Part shown: piece by piece, positions 39,314 to 47,720 of the stretch | Layout of the letters: each line of letters starts with the position of its first letter | Position numbering within the stretch: position 1 is the first letter of the stretch | Origin: Roseovarius spongiae | GTDB taxonomy: Bacteria; Pseudomonadota; Alphaproteobacteria; Rhodobacterales; Rhodobacteraceae | Assembly (NCBI RefSeq): GCF_003651245.1 | Contig: NZ_RAPE01000002.1 | Location: forward strand, 806,001 to 870,000 | DNA length: 64,000 nt | Reading direction: 5' to 3' | Made by a program: the position numbers and the translations under genes | The notes under the pieces: model-generated | The model's input: only the letters and a program-made list of their open reading frames with translations | Told to the model about the DNA's origin: nothing | The model's database searches: none

Positions 39314-40651
39314 ATGAAGGACGAGGTCACGACAACCGACAGTCAGGCGCGCGACGATTTCGTGATGCTGGGCTATGTCGATTTCGACGGGCTGATCCGC
39401 GGCAAATATGTCTCGGCGTCGAAATTCGCCTCGATCAAGGAGAAGGGCAGCGTGTTCTGCTCGGTCGTGCTTGGCTGGGATTCGCGGGACGAGCTGTTCG
39501 ACAACGCCTATACCGGCTGGTTCAACGGCTTTCCCGACGACGCGGTGCGCATGGTCCCAGAGACGCGCCGCACGCTTCCCGGTGACGGGCGCGACTTCTA
39601 CCTGCTGGAATTCACCGGCGACGGGCGCGACCTCTGCCCGCGCAACCTGGCCGGAAGGATGGTCGCGCGCGCCGCCGAGGCGGGATTCACCGTGCGCTCG
39701 GGGTTCGAGTACGAATTCTTCGTGTTCCGCGAAAGCCCGCGCAGCGCGATGGAGAAGGGGTATCGCGATCTCACGCCGCTGTCGCCGACGACGGGGGGCT
39801 ATTCAGTGCTGCGCACCGTGACCAACCGCGACCTTTTCAGCGGGCTGATGGGGCTGGCGCACGACCTCGGCACGCCGCTCGAGGCGATCCACCCGGAGGC
39901 GGGCGAAGGCGCGATGGAGTTCGCGCTCGCGCCGAGCGAAGGGATCGAGGCGGCGGACCGCGCCGCGATCTTCAAGACCTTCAGCAAGGCCTGGGGGCAG
40001 GAGCACGACCTACTTCTGTGTTACATGGCCAAGCCGATCACCGGCCTGCCGGGCTGCGGCGGGCATTATCACCTGTCGCTCATGCGCGACGGCGCGCCCG
40101 CCTTCTGGAGCGAGGAGGCCCCCGACAACCTGTCGCAGACCGCGCGGCATTTCATTGGCGGGCAGCAGAAATACATGCCCGAACTGCTGGCGCTCATTTC
40201 GCCGACGATCAACGCCTTCACGCGGCTCGCGCCGGGGTTCTGGGCACCGACCGGCGCGACCTGGGGGTTCGACAACCGCACCTGTTCGCTGCGGGTGGTG
40301 GGCGATGCGGCCAAGTCGCTGCGGGTCGAGCACCGCCCGGCCGCGGCGGACGCCAACCCCTATCTCGTGCAGGCGGCCGCGCTGGCCTCGGGCCTCGCCG
40401 GGATCGAGGAGGGGATCGAGCCGACCGAGCCGACGCGCGACAACGCCTACGAGGCCGACATGCCCGAGGCGCTGAAATTCCCGTCCTCGCTTGCCGAGGC
40501 GGCGGCGCGGCTGCGCGGCTCCAGGATGGCGCGAGACTGGTTCGGGAGCCGCTTCGTGGACCAGTTCGCCACCAGCCGCGAGGCCGAGCAGGCCGCCTGC
40601 CGCGCGGCCGTCTCCGACTGGGAACTGCACCGCTATTTCGAGATGATCTGA
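39314..40651 (+). CDS. Glutamine-synthetase-like ligase 2
   Basis: A 445-residue glutamine synthetase superfamily protein, clearly divergent from the first one at 32642. Equivalent motifs are EYEFFVFRE, EAGEGAMEFAL, GCGGHYHLSL, FTRLAPGFWAP, TWGFDNRT and RVEHRPAAADANPY. The ammonium-site region differs from GlnA, fitting ligation of glutamate to an amine. Two distinct ligases in one cluster suggest two amine groups or two steps, or two related substrates. It follows livF by 42 bases, with AAAGGAAG in front. Confidence 0.87.
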   Translation: MKDEVTTTDSQARDDFVMLGYVDFDGLIRGKYVSASKFASIKEKGSVFCSVVLGWDSRDELFDNAYTGWFNGFPDDAVRMVPETRRTLPGDGRDFYLLEFTGDGRDLCPRNLAGRMVARAAEAGFTVRSGFEYEFFVFRESPRSAMEKGYRDLTPLSPTTGGYSVLRTVTNRDLFSGLMGLAHDLGTPLEAIHPEAGEGAMEFALAPSEGIEAADRAAIFKTFSKAWGQEHDLLLCYMAKPITGLPGCGGHYHLSLMRDGAPAFWSEEAPDNLSQTARHFIGGQQKYMPELLALISPTINAFTRLAPGFWAPTGATWGFDNRTCSLRVVGDAAKSLRVEHRPAAADANPYLVQAAALASGLAGIEEGIEPTEPTRDNAYEADMPEALKFPSSLAEAAARLRGSRMARDWFGSRFVDQFATSREAEQAACRAAVSDWELHRYFEMI

Positions 40652-40667
40652 CCAAGGGGGGCATGGC

Positions 40668-41840
40668 ATGGCGTATCCGCTCGAAGGGATCTGGACCTAC
40701 CCGACCGAGATCCGCGCGGGCGCGGGCCGGGTGGCCGAGCTGCCCGTCGCGTGCCGCGCGCTGGGTCTAACGCGGCCGCTGTTGGTAAGCGATAGGGGGT
40801 TGGCCGACCACCCCATGATCCGCGAGGCGCTCGGCGCGCTGCGCGCGGCCGGGCTCGAGGCGGGCCTGTTCGCGGACGTGCAGGGCAACCCGACCGACCG
40901 CAACCTCGCCGACGGGATCAAGGCCTATCACGCGGGCGCGCATGACGGCGTCGTCGCCTTCGGCGGGGGATCGGCGATGGACGTGGGCAAGCTCGTCGCG
41001 CTGATGCAGGGCCAGAGCATCCCGGTCTGGGATCTCGAGGATATCGGCGACTGGTGGACGCGGGCCGACGCCGACGCCATTGCGCCTATCGTCGCGGTTC
41101 CGACCACCGCCGGGACCGGCTCGGAGGTGGGGCGCGCGGCGGTGCTGACCAATTCGCAGGACCTGGTCAAGAAGATCATCTTTCATCCCAGGATGCTGCC
41201 CTCCATCGTCATCGGCGACCCCGAACTCGCGCTCGGCCTGCCGCCGGCGCTGACGGCGGCGACCGGCATGGACGCCTTTACCCACAGCTTTGAGACCTAC
41301 TGCGTCGAGCGGTTCCACCCGATGGCCGACGCCATCGCGCTCGAGAGCCTGCGGCTGATCAGCGAGACCCTGCCGGTCGCCTGCCGCGACGGCGCCGACG
41401 TGGAGGCGCGGATGCGCATGTTCGCCGCCGCGATGATGGGCGGCGTGGCCTTTCAGAAGGGACTGGGCGCAGTGCATTCACTGGCGCATCCGCTGGGCGC
41501 GCTCTATGATGTGCAGCACGGGCTCGCCAACGCGGTGATCCTGCCCTACGTGGTGGCGTTCAACCGCCCCGCGATTGAAGCCAAGGTCGAGGTCATCGCC
41601 CATCACCTGCGCATCAAGGGCGGGTTTGCCGGCTTCATGGACTGGCTTCTGCGCTTTCGCGAGGGGCTGGGAATCCCGCACAGGCTGGCCGATCTCGGGC
41701 TCGACGGGAGGGACGCGGACGCGATCGCGGCCAAGGCGCTTGACGATCCCTCGACCGCGTCCAATCCGCGGCCGCTCACCCACGAGGATTTCCGCGATCT
41801 CTATCTCGCGGCCCTGTCCGGCGAATTGCCGGCGGGCTGA
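40668..41840 (+). CDS. Iron-containing (group III) alcohol dehydrogenase
   Basis: A 390-residue NAD(P)-dependent dehydrogenase. The N-terminal Rossmann half has GGGSAMDVGK and PTTAGTGSEVGR; the metal half has GMDAFTHSFETY and GAVHSLAHPLGALYDVQHG, which supply the Asp and His ligands. Relatives include 1,3-propanediol and lactaldehyde reductases, so it could oxidise the pathway alcohol or reduce the aldehyde released by the diol dehydratase downstream. It follows ligase 2 by 16 bases. Confidence 0.93.
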   Translation: MAYPLEGIWTYPTEIRAGAGRVAELPVACRALGLTRPLLVSDRGLADHPMIREALGALRAAGLEAGLFADVQGNPTDRNLADGIKAYHAGAHDGVVAFGGGSAMDVGKLVALMQGQSIPVWDLEDIGDWWTRADADAIAPIVAVPTTAGTGSEVGRAAVLTNSQDLVKKIIFHPRMLPSIVIGDPELALGLPPALTAATGMDAFTHSFETYCVERFHPMADAIALESLRLISETLPVACRDGADVEARMRMFAAAMMGGVAFQKGLGAVHSLAHPLGALYDVQHGLANAVILPYVVAFNRPAIEAKVEVIAHHLRIKGGFAGFMDWLLRFREGLGIPHRLADLGLDGRDADAIAAKALDDPSTASNPRPLTHEDFRDLYLAALSGELPAG

Positions 41841-41862
41841 CGCATCAGCAGGAGGACCGACC

Positions 41863-42663
41863 ATGTTGACCCCGATCAAGGACCGCAGCGCGATCGTCAC
41901 CGGCGCATCCAAGGGCATCGGGCGGGGCATCGCCGCGGCGCTGGCGCGCCAGGGCGCGCGCGTCACGCTGGCCGCGCGCCACGAGGACGGGCTCAAGCGC
42001 GCCCGCGCCGAGATGGAGACGGACGGCGCGCAACTGCGCCACTCCTGCTGCGACGTGGCCGACTGGGACAGCGTGCGCGCGCTGGTCGACGGCGCCGCCG
42101 AGGCGCAGGGCGGGCTCGACATCCTGTGCGCGAATGCAGGGGTCTATCCGCAGACGCCGATGGAGGACATGTCGCCCGCCGAATGGGACGAGGTCATGGC
42201 GGTGAACCTGCGCTCGGCCTTCCTTGCCGTGAAGGCGGCGATCCCGCATTTCCGCGAACGCGGCGGCGGCAGGGTGATCCTGACCTCCTCGATCACCGGA
42301 CCGCTCACCGGGTATCGCGGCTGGACGCATTACGGCGCCTCGAAGGCGGGGCAGCTCGGCTTCCTTCGTTCCGCCGCGATGGAGCTTGCGCCGCTTGACG
42401 TCACGGTCAACGCGGTGCTGCCGGGCAACATCATCACCGAAGGGTTCGAGGATAACGGGCCGGACTACATGGCGGCGATGATCGCCAGCGTTCCCTTGCG
42501 CCGGCTGGGTACGGTCGATGACATCGCGAATACGGTGCTCTTTCTCGCCTCGGACGAGGCGGCCTATATCACCGGGCAGCAGATCGTGATCGACGGCGGA
42601 CAGACGGTGCCGGAATCGCTTGACGCGATGCCTGCCACGGCGACCGGAGGGCCCCCGGGATGA
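41863..42663 (+). CDS. Short-chain dehydrogenase/reductase
   Basis: A 266-residue classical SDR. TGASKGIG is the cofactor loop, CANAG follows, and the Ser-Tyr-Lys catalytic set is in TSSITGP and HYGASKAG. The C-terminal QIVIDGGQTVPES is typical of the FabG-like branch. AGGAGGA precedes ATG 41863. The gene stop overlaps the dehydratase ATG by 4 bases, so it is tied to that enzyme in expression. It probably oxidises or reduces a hydroxy intermediate; the substrate is not known. Confidence 0.92.
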   Translation: MLTPIKDRSAIVTGASKGIGRGIAAALARQGARVTLAARHEDGLKRARAEMETDGAQLRHSCCDVADWDSVRALVDGAAEAQGGLDILCANAGVYPQTPMEDMSPAEWDEVMAVNLRSAFLAVKAAIPHFRERGGGRVILTSSITGPLTGYRGWTHYGASKAGQLGFLRSAAMELAPLDVTVNAVLPGNIITEGFEDNGPDYMAAMIASVPLRRLGTVDDIANTVLFLASDEAAYITGQQIVIDGGQTVPESLDAMPATATGGPPG

Positions 42664-44948
42664 CCCGGACCCCGCTTCCCAACAGGTGGCGGCGCTATTC
42701 CGACTGGGATGAGCGTCCGCTGCGGCTTGACCGGTTCGCGCGGGACGACGCGGAACACGGGTTCGCCGCGTTCCGCAGCCCCTCGGACCCCAGCCCCGGG
42801 GTCGAGATCGCGCAAGGGCGCATCGCCGCGATGGATGGCGTGCTCGCCCATGATTTCGACATGATCGACGCCTTCATCGCCGATCACCACCTCGACCCGG
42901 AGATCGCGCCCGAGGCGATGGCGATGGACTCGGCCGAGGTCGCGCGGATGCTGGTGGACATGAATGTCCCGCGCACCGAGCTGGTGCGGCTGGCGCATGG
43001 CATGACGCCGGCCAAGCTCGCCGACGTGGTGTCGCGGCTCAATGCGCTCGAGATCGCGTTCGCCTATTCCAAGATGCGCCCGCGCGAGCGGCCCGGCAAC
43101 CAGGGGCACGTGACCAACGCCAAGGACGACCCGCTGCAACTGGCCGCCGATGCGGCGATCGCGGTCGGCCTCGGGTTCGATGAGATCGAGACCACGATGC
43201 GCGTGGCGCGCAATTCCTGGGCCAACGCGATGGCCTGCGTCGTCGGCTCCTCGGTGGGGCGGTGGGGGACGCTCTTTCAATGTTCGAGCGAGGAGGCCGA
43301 GGAGTTGCGGATCGGCATGGCGGGATTCACCTCCTACGCTGAAACCGTTTCGGTCTACGGCACCGAGAAGAGCTTTACCGACGGCGACGACACGCCGTGG
43401 TCGAAGGCGTTTCTCGTCGCGGCCTATGCGTCGCGCGGGATCAAGGCGCGCTGCACCTCGGGCGGCGGGGCCGAATTGCTCATGGGGTTTCACGAGGCGA
43501 AATCGCTGCTCTACCTCGAGGCGCGCTGCCTCTGCCTGCAACGCGGGATGGGGGTGCAGGGCACGCAGAACGGCGGCATCGACGGCGCGCCGCTGACCGC
43601 CACCATCACCGGCGGCATGCGCGAGATGATGGCCGAGAACCTGCTGGCGGTCTGGCTCGACCTTGAATGCGCCAGCGGAAACGACGCCCGCGCCACCGAA
43701 TCCGAGATCCGCGTGGGCGCCAAGATCATGCCCTATCTCGTCGCCGGCTCGGATTTCATCTGCTCGGGCTTCGGCACGATCCTGTCCTATGACAATTCGT
43801 TCAACGCCTCGCTCTTCAACGGCGAGGAGCTTGAGGATTTTCTCGTCCTGCAACGCGATTTCGAGGCCGATGGCGGCCTCACGCCGCTGACCGAAACCTC
43901 GGCGCTGGAACTGCGGCGGCGCGCGGTCGACGCGATCTCGGCGGTGTTCGAGGAACTGGATCTGGCCCAACCCACCGAGGCGATGAAAACCAGCGTCGTG
44001 CAGGCGTCCGGCTCGCGCGAGACCGACAGTTTCTCGACCGGCGCCACCACGCGGATCAGCGCCGAGATCGAGCGGCGCGGCCTCACGGTGATCGACGTGA
44101 TCCGCGCGCTTGCGAAACGCGGGTTCGAGGAAGAGGCGCGAAACCTTCTCAACCTCGTCAAGCTGCGCGTGTCGGGCGATTACCTGCAAACCTCGGCCAT
44201 CGTGCGCGACGGACAGGTGGTGAGCGCCATCAACGACCCCAACGAATATGGCGGCCCCGGCACCGGTTACCGTCTTGACGAGGCGCGGCGCGAGGCGATC
44301 AGCGGCATCCGCGACACGCTGGGCCAGAACGAGGTTCTGCGCGACCAGGCGTTGCACAAGAAGGCCGAGGCGCGGCGCATCGCCTATCTCGACGGCGGCG
44401 ACGCCGAGATCGGGCGCGACGGGAACGAGGTCGTGATCGGCATCAGCCCCGCCTTCGGGCTGCAACTGTTCCGCACGACCGGGGGGCATAACCTGTCGGA
44501 GGTTCTTGCCTGTCTCATCCGCGGGGTCGAGGGGGCAGGGGGCGTCGCGCGCGTGGTGCGGATGCACCATACGGCGGACACGTCGTTCCTTGGCCTCTCG
44601 GCGGCGCGCATGGCCGGGTCGGGCATCGGCATCGGCCTTCAGGCCAAGGGAACGGCGATCATCCACGCGCGCGACCGGCTGCCGCACAACAACCTCGAAC
44701 TGTTCTCGAACGCGCCGATCACCACGCTCGACCATTACGAGGGGCTGGGGCGCAACGCCGCCGATTACGCGTTGGAGCGCGAGGTCGAACCGGTGCTGGT
44801 GCCGACGAAGGGCGAGGCGCTCGGCGCGCGCTTCCACGCGCAGGTGGCGATCATCCACGCGATCGAAACGTCGCTGGTCGACCCCGATCGCGCGCCGGAA
44901 CCGGTCGCCGTGAAGTTCCTTGGAACGGGCGGGGAGGGCGCGGCATGA
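42660..44948 (+). CDS. B12-dependent diol/glycerol dehydratase, fused large and medium subunits
   Basis: A 762-residue protein in which the large (PduC/DhaB1-like, about residues 1-555) and medium (PduD/DhaB2-like, about 570-755) subunits are one chain. The large part opens RRYSDWDERPLRLDRFA and has KCTSGGGAE-like RCTSGGGAELLMG, QNGGIDGAP and GSRETDSFSTGA; the medium part has GISPAFGLQLFRTTGG and KGTAIIHARDRLP. The enzyme would use adenosylcobalamin radicals to turn a 1,2-diol into an aldehyde and water. In enteric bacteria these are separate genes and need a reactivase; none is seen here. It overlaps the SDR stop by 4 bases. Confidence 0.9.
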   Translation: MTRTPLPNRWRRYSDWDERPLRLDRFARDDAEHGFAAFRSPSDPSPGVEIAQGRIAAMDGVLAHDFDMIDAFIADHHLDPEIAPEAMAMDSAEVARMLVDMNVPRTELVRLAHGMTPAKLADVVSRLNALEIAFAYSKMRPRERPGNQGHVTNAKDDPLQLAADAAIAVGLGFDEIETTMRVARNSWANAMACVVGSSVGRWGTLFQCSSEEAEELRIGMAGFTSYAETVSVYGTEKSFTDGDDTPWSKAFLVAAYASRGIKARCTSGGGAELLMGFHEAKSLLYLEARCLCLQRGMGVQGTQNGGIDGAPLTATITGGMREMMAENLLAVWLDLECASGNDARATESEIRVGAKIMPYLVAGSDFICSGFGTILSYDNSFNASLFNGEELEDFLVLQRDFEADGGLTPLTETSALELRRRAVDAISAVFEELDLAQPTEAMKTSVVQASGSRETDSFSTGATTRISAEIERRGLTVIDVIRALAKRGFEEEARNLLNLVKLRVSGDYLQTSAIVRDGQVVSAINDPNEYGGPGTGYRLDEARREAISGIRDTLGQNEVLRDQALHKKAEARRIAYLDGGDAEIGRDGNEVVIGISPAFGLQLFRTTGGHNLSEVLACLIRGVEGAGGVARVVRMHHTADTSFLGLSAARMAGSGIGIGLQAKGTAIIHARDRLPHNNLELFSNAPITTLDHYEGLGRNAADYALEREVEPVLVPTKGEALGARFHAQVAIIHAIETSLVDPDRAPEPVAVKFLGTGGEGAA

Positions 44949-45364
44949 AGACCCCGACCGTCGCCGACTACCCGTTGGCCGAGAAGCACGGCGACGACCT
45001 GCGCGGCCCGCGCGGACGCACGCTTGACGAAGTCACGCTCGAGGCGGTGATGGAGGGCCGCGTCGGGATCGAGGATCTGCGCATCACGCCCGAGGCGCTG
45101 CACGCTCAGGCCGCCATCGCCCGCGACGCCGGGCGCGAGACGCTTGCGCGCAATTTCGAACGCGCGGCCGAACTGATCGACGTGCCGCAGGACGTGATCA
45201 TGCAGACCTACGAAATGCTGCGCCCCGGGCGGGTTCGCACGCATCGCGAACTGGCGGAACAGGCAGAGATGCTGCGCCGCGACTACGGCGCGCGGCAGAT
45301 CGCGGAGTTCGTGGAGCGCGCCGCCGATATCTACCTGCGCCGCGGGCTGGTCGAGCGGGGCTGA
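44945..45364 (+). CDS. Diol/glycerol dehydratase small subunit
   Basis: A 139-residue PduE/DhaB3-like subunit. It begins with a DYPLAEKHGDDL segment and has RGPRGRTLDEVTLEAVMEG and DVPQDVIMQTYEMLRPGR, which match the small subunit's role at the interface of the large chain. Its start overlaps the end of the large-medium gene by 4 bases (ATGA), keeping the subunits in step. It is the last plus-strand gene of the cluster and is convergent with the EutR-like regulator, 11 bases away. Confidence 0.9.
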   Translation: MKTPTVADYPLAEKHGDDLRGPRGRTLDEVTLEAVMEGRVGIEDLRITPEALHAQAAIARDAGRETLARNFERAAELIDVPQDVIMQTYEMLRPGRVRTHRELAEQAEMLRRDYGARQIAEFVERAADIYLRRGLVERG

Positions 45365-45375
45365 AAAACGCCCGA

Positions 45376-46323
45376 TCAGGCGTGAGCGGCGCCCGCGCGC
45401 TGCTGGTAGCGGCGCAGGGTGCAGGACGGACTTTCCCCGAACATCGCCTTGTAGTCCCTAGAAAAATAACCCAGATGCCAGAAACCATACTGTGTCGCGA
45501 CATCCGTGACCGACGGGGCGTCGGCGATCGCGCGGCGCACCTCGCTCAGCCGAAGGGCGCGCAGGAATTGCACGGGGCTCGCATCCAGTATGTCGCGGCA
45601 GGCGTTCTGCAGGGTGCGTCGCGACACGCCGAGTTCGGCGGTGACCTCCGCCACGGTGCGGGGGCAGAGCGGGTTGCCATGCACAAGGTCGCGCATCCGC
45701 GAAACGGTATCCCAGTGCTTCTCGACGCTGATTTCGCGGTCTCCGGCGTCCGGCAGGCAATCGAGCACCGCGCCGACGATCTGCCGGTTGAACCTGTCGC
45801 CGTTCTCGATCTCGGCCTTGCGGCCGAAGTCGAAGACCGAGAACAGCGATTGCCGCAGCAGGTATTCCGCGCCGGCGTTCAGTTCTATGGACCGCCCGCA
45901 GGCCGCGAAGGTGGCTTTCAGCGTCTCGACCAGGCGGCGCAGCATCAGGTCGTCCGTTCTGGTCACATCAATTTCGACCCCGAAGAACCTGAAATCGCGC
46001 GGTGAAAGGAATTCGAAGCCGGAGCTTCCGGAAAAGACCAGCAGGCGCCCCAGCTCGGTCGCCTGCCCGCAGAGATAGCTGTTTCCGGCGATCCTGACCG
46101 GCAGGCCGAAGCCGACCTTGCCCTCCGGCAGCCCACCCACCTGGAAGACCTGCCGGTTCATCTGCTCATCGAAGAGACAGATCGCCCCGCTGCGCAGCTT
46201 GGTCACGGAGCCGCTGAATTCTCCGCGGCTCATCTGCATGTATTGCTGATCCCACTCGGGCAGGAACCCCGCCTGGTGGTGGACATTGTCACTCAGATTG
46301 GTGGGCAGTGCGCTGGACGCCAT
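45376..46323 (-). CDS. AraC-family regulator resembling EutR
   Basis: A 315-residue regulator. The C-terminal double helix-turn-helix contains VSRRTLQNACRDIL and YGFWHLGYFSRDYKAMFG, which closely resemble EutR, the ethanolamine-operon activator that senses ethanolamine and adenosylcobalamin. The N-terminal ligand domain begins with a EutR-like WDQQYMQMSRGEFSGSVT. Sitting at the end of a B12-dependent dehydratase cluster, it may sense the substrate with or without cobalamin. AGGGAAGGG precedes the ATG at 46323. The link to the cluster is inferred from position and family. Confidence 0.87.
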   Translation of the reverse strand: MASSALPTNLSDNVHHQAGFLPEWDQQYMQMSRGEFSGSVTKLRSGAICLFDEQMNRQVFQVGGLPEGKVGFGLPVRIAGNSYLCGQATELGRLLVFSGSSGFEFLSPRDFRFFGVEIDVTRTDDLMLRRLVETLKATFAACGRSIELNAGAEYLLRQSLFSVFDFGRKAEIENGDRFNRQIVGAVLDCLPDAGDREISVEKHWDTVSRMRDLVHGNPLCPRTVAEVTAELGVSRRTLQNACRDILDASPVQFLRALRLSEVRRAIADAPSVTDVATQYGFWHLGYFSRDYKAMFGESPSCTLRRYQQRAGAAHA

Positions 46324-46538
46324 TTCCCTTCCCTGATCCGCCGAGATCGCTTGCCCGGCACGTTCGCGTTTTCGCCGAACAGGGCGGGGCGCATACCGAT
46401 CGAAAATCCGATGCTACAAGCAAGGACGCCACGCTGCGATCAGCATGCAAGTGCTTGTTCATGATCGAAGACGCCGTATCGGTTGTCAATATGGCCGGCG
46501 ATCGCCTCGGGCCGGGCGGGTCTGCGGCGCGACCGAGA

Positions 46539-47720
46539 TCATGACGCCCTGGGGGGATGTGTCCCCGGAATCCGATAGGACGGTCTAGGGGGCGCGGGTC
46601 TATCTCCGCGGTCCGCCCGGTAGAAGCCCTGAATGAGCCCTGTGATGCGGTCCACGTCCGATCCTTGCAGATCGGGATAGAGCGGCAGCGTCAGGATGCG
46701 CTCGCCAAGATCTTCGGCGACCGGCAACGGGGGCTGGCGCCCATAGCATTCGTGGGTGTGGATCGGGATGTAGTGGACGCCCGTGCCGACGCCGTGTTCC
46801 GCCAGGTAGGCGCCGAGGGCGTCGCGCCGCTCGCACTGGATGCAGAACAGGTGCCAGCTCGAGCGGAAGGTCTCATCGTCCTGCGGCGGGAGCGAGAGTT
46901 CGGCTATGCCGCTCAACCCCGCGCGATAGCGTGACACGAGCGAACGCCGCCGCGCGTTCAACTCGGCAAGGCGGCGCAACTGCACCAGCCCCATGGCGGC
47001 GGCGATGTCGTTCATGTGGCATTTGAGGCCGAGTTCGGTGACGCTGTAGCGCCATCGATAGCCGGCGGCCGATTGCGCGCGCTTCCAGGTCGACCGGTCG
47101 ATCCCGAGCCAGCGCAGCGAATGCGCGCGCTTGGCCCACGCCGCGTTGCGGGTCGTCAGCATGCCCCCTTCGCCGCTTGAAAGGTTCTTCACCGCGTGAA
47201 ACGAAAAGCACCCGATCACGCCGATCCCGCCGACCGGAGCCCCTTGGAAGGTCGCGCCCGCGGCGTGGGCGCAATCCTCGATGATGGGCAGCCCGGGTGC
47301 GGCGGCGGCGACAAGGTTCAGGTCGACCGGCCGGCCGCTGTAATGGGTGACAATGACCGCCCTGGTCCGTGGCGTGATCTTGCGGGCGACGTCGTTCGGG
47401 TCGATATTGAGCGTGACGGGATCGCTGTCGGCGAAGACGGGCGTCGCGCGGTTCAGCGCGACGACATGGGCGGTGGAGACGAACGTCATCGTCGGCACGA
47501 CGACTTCGTCGCCCTCGCCGATCTCCAGAAGCCTCATCGCGAGGTCGAGCGCAGCGGTGCCGGAATTCAGGCCGACGGCGTGCGGCACGCCGCAGAACGC
47601 CGCGAAACGTTCCTCGAACTCGGCCGTCCTCGGGCCAAGGCCGATCCATCCGCTTCGCATCGCATCGGTGACCGCGTTGATTTCGTCATCATCGATCGAG
47701 GGTCTGAAGACCGGGATCAT
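46539..47720 (-). CDS. DegT/DnrJ/EryC1/StrS-type sugar aminotransferase
   Basis: A 393-residue PLP enzyme that transaminates keto-sugars on nucleotide diphosphates. NSGTAALDLAMRL, EDCAHAAGA and CFSFHAVKNLSSGEGGM (PLP Lys) are all present, so it should be active. Relatives make 4-amino-sugars such as viosamine or bacillosamine precursors for surface polysaccharides. The C-terminus has an extra Pro/Arg-rich tail. No other amino-sugar gene is adjacent, though a glycosyltransferase operon lies 7 kb downstream. The start at 47720 is the normal family start (MIPVFRPSI). Confidence 0.92.
   Translation of the reverse strand: MIPVFRPSIDDDEINAVTDAMRSGWIGLGPRTAEFEERFAAFCGVPHAVGLNSGTAALDLAMRLLEIGEGDEVVVPTMTFVSTAHVVALNRATPVFADSDPVTLNIDPNDVARKITPRTRAVIVTHYSGRPVDLNLVAAAAPGLPIIEDCAHAAGATFQGAPVGGIGVIGCFSFHAVKNLSSGEGGMLTTRNAAWAKRAHSLRWLGIDRSTWKRAQSAAGYRWRYSVTELGLKCHMNDIAAAMGLVQLRRLAELNARRRSLVSRYRAGLSGIAELSLPPQDDETFRSSWHLFCIQCERRDALGAYLAEHGVGTGVHYIPIHTHECYGRQPPLPVAEDLGERILTLPLYPDLQGSDVDRITGLIQGFYRADRGDRPAPPRPSYRIPGTHPPRAS

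Noticed and set aside
42564..44858. 764-codon minus-strand open frame
   Set aside because: It is antisense to the diol dehydratase, whose family motifs are unambiguous.
40668..45364. Bacterial microcompartment operon
   Set aside because: Although diol dehydratases are often encapsulated, no BMC-domain shell protein, encapsulation peptide or aldehyde dehydrogenase is seen in or near the cluster.
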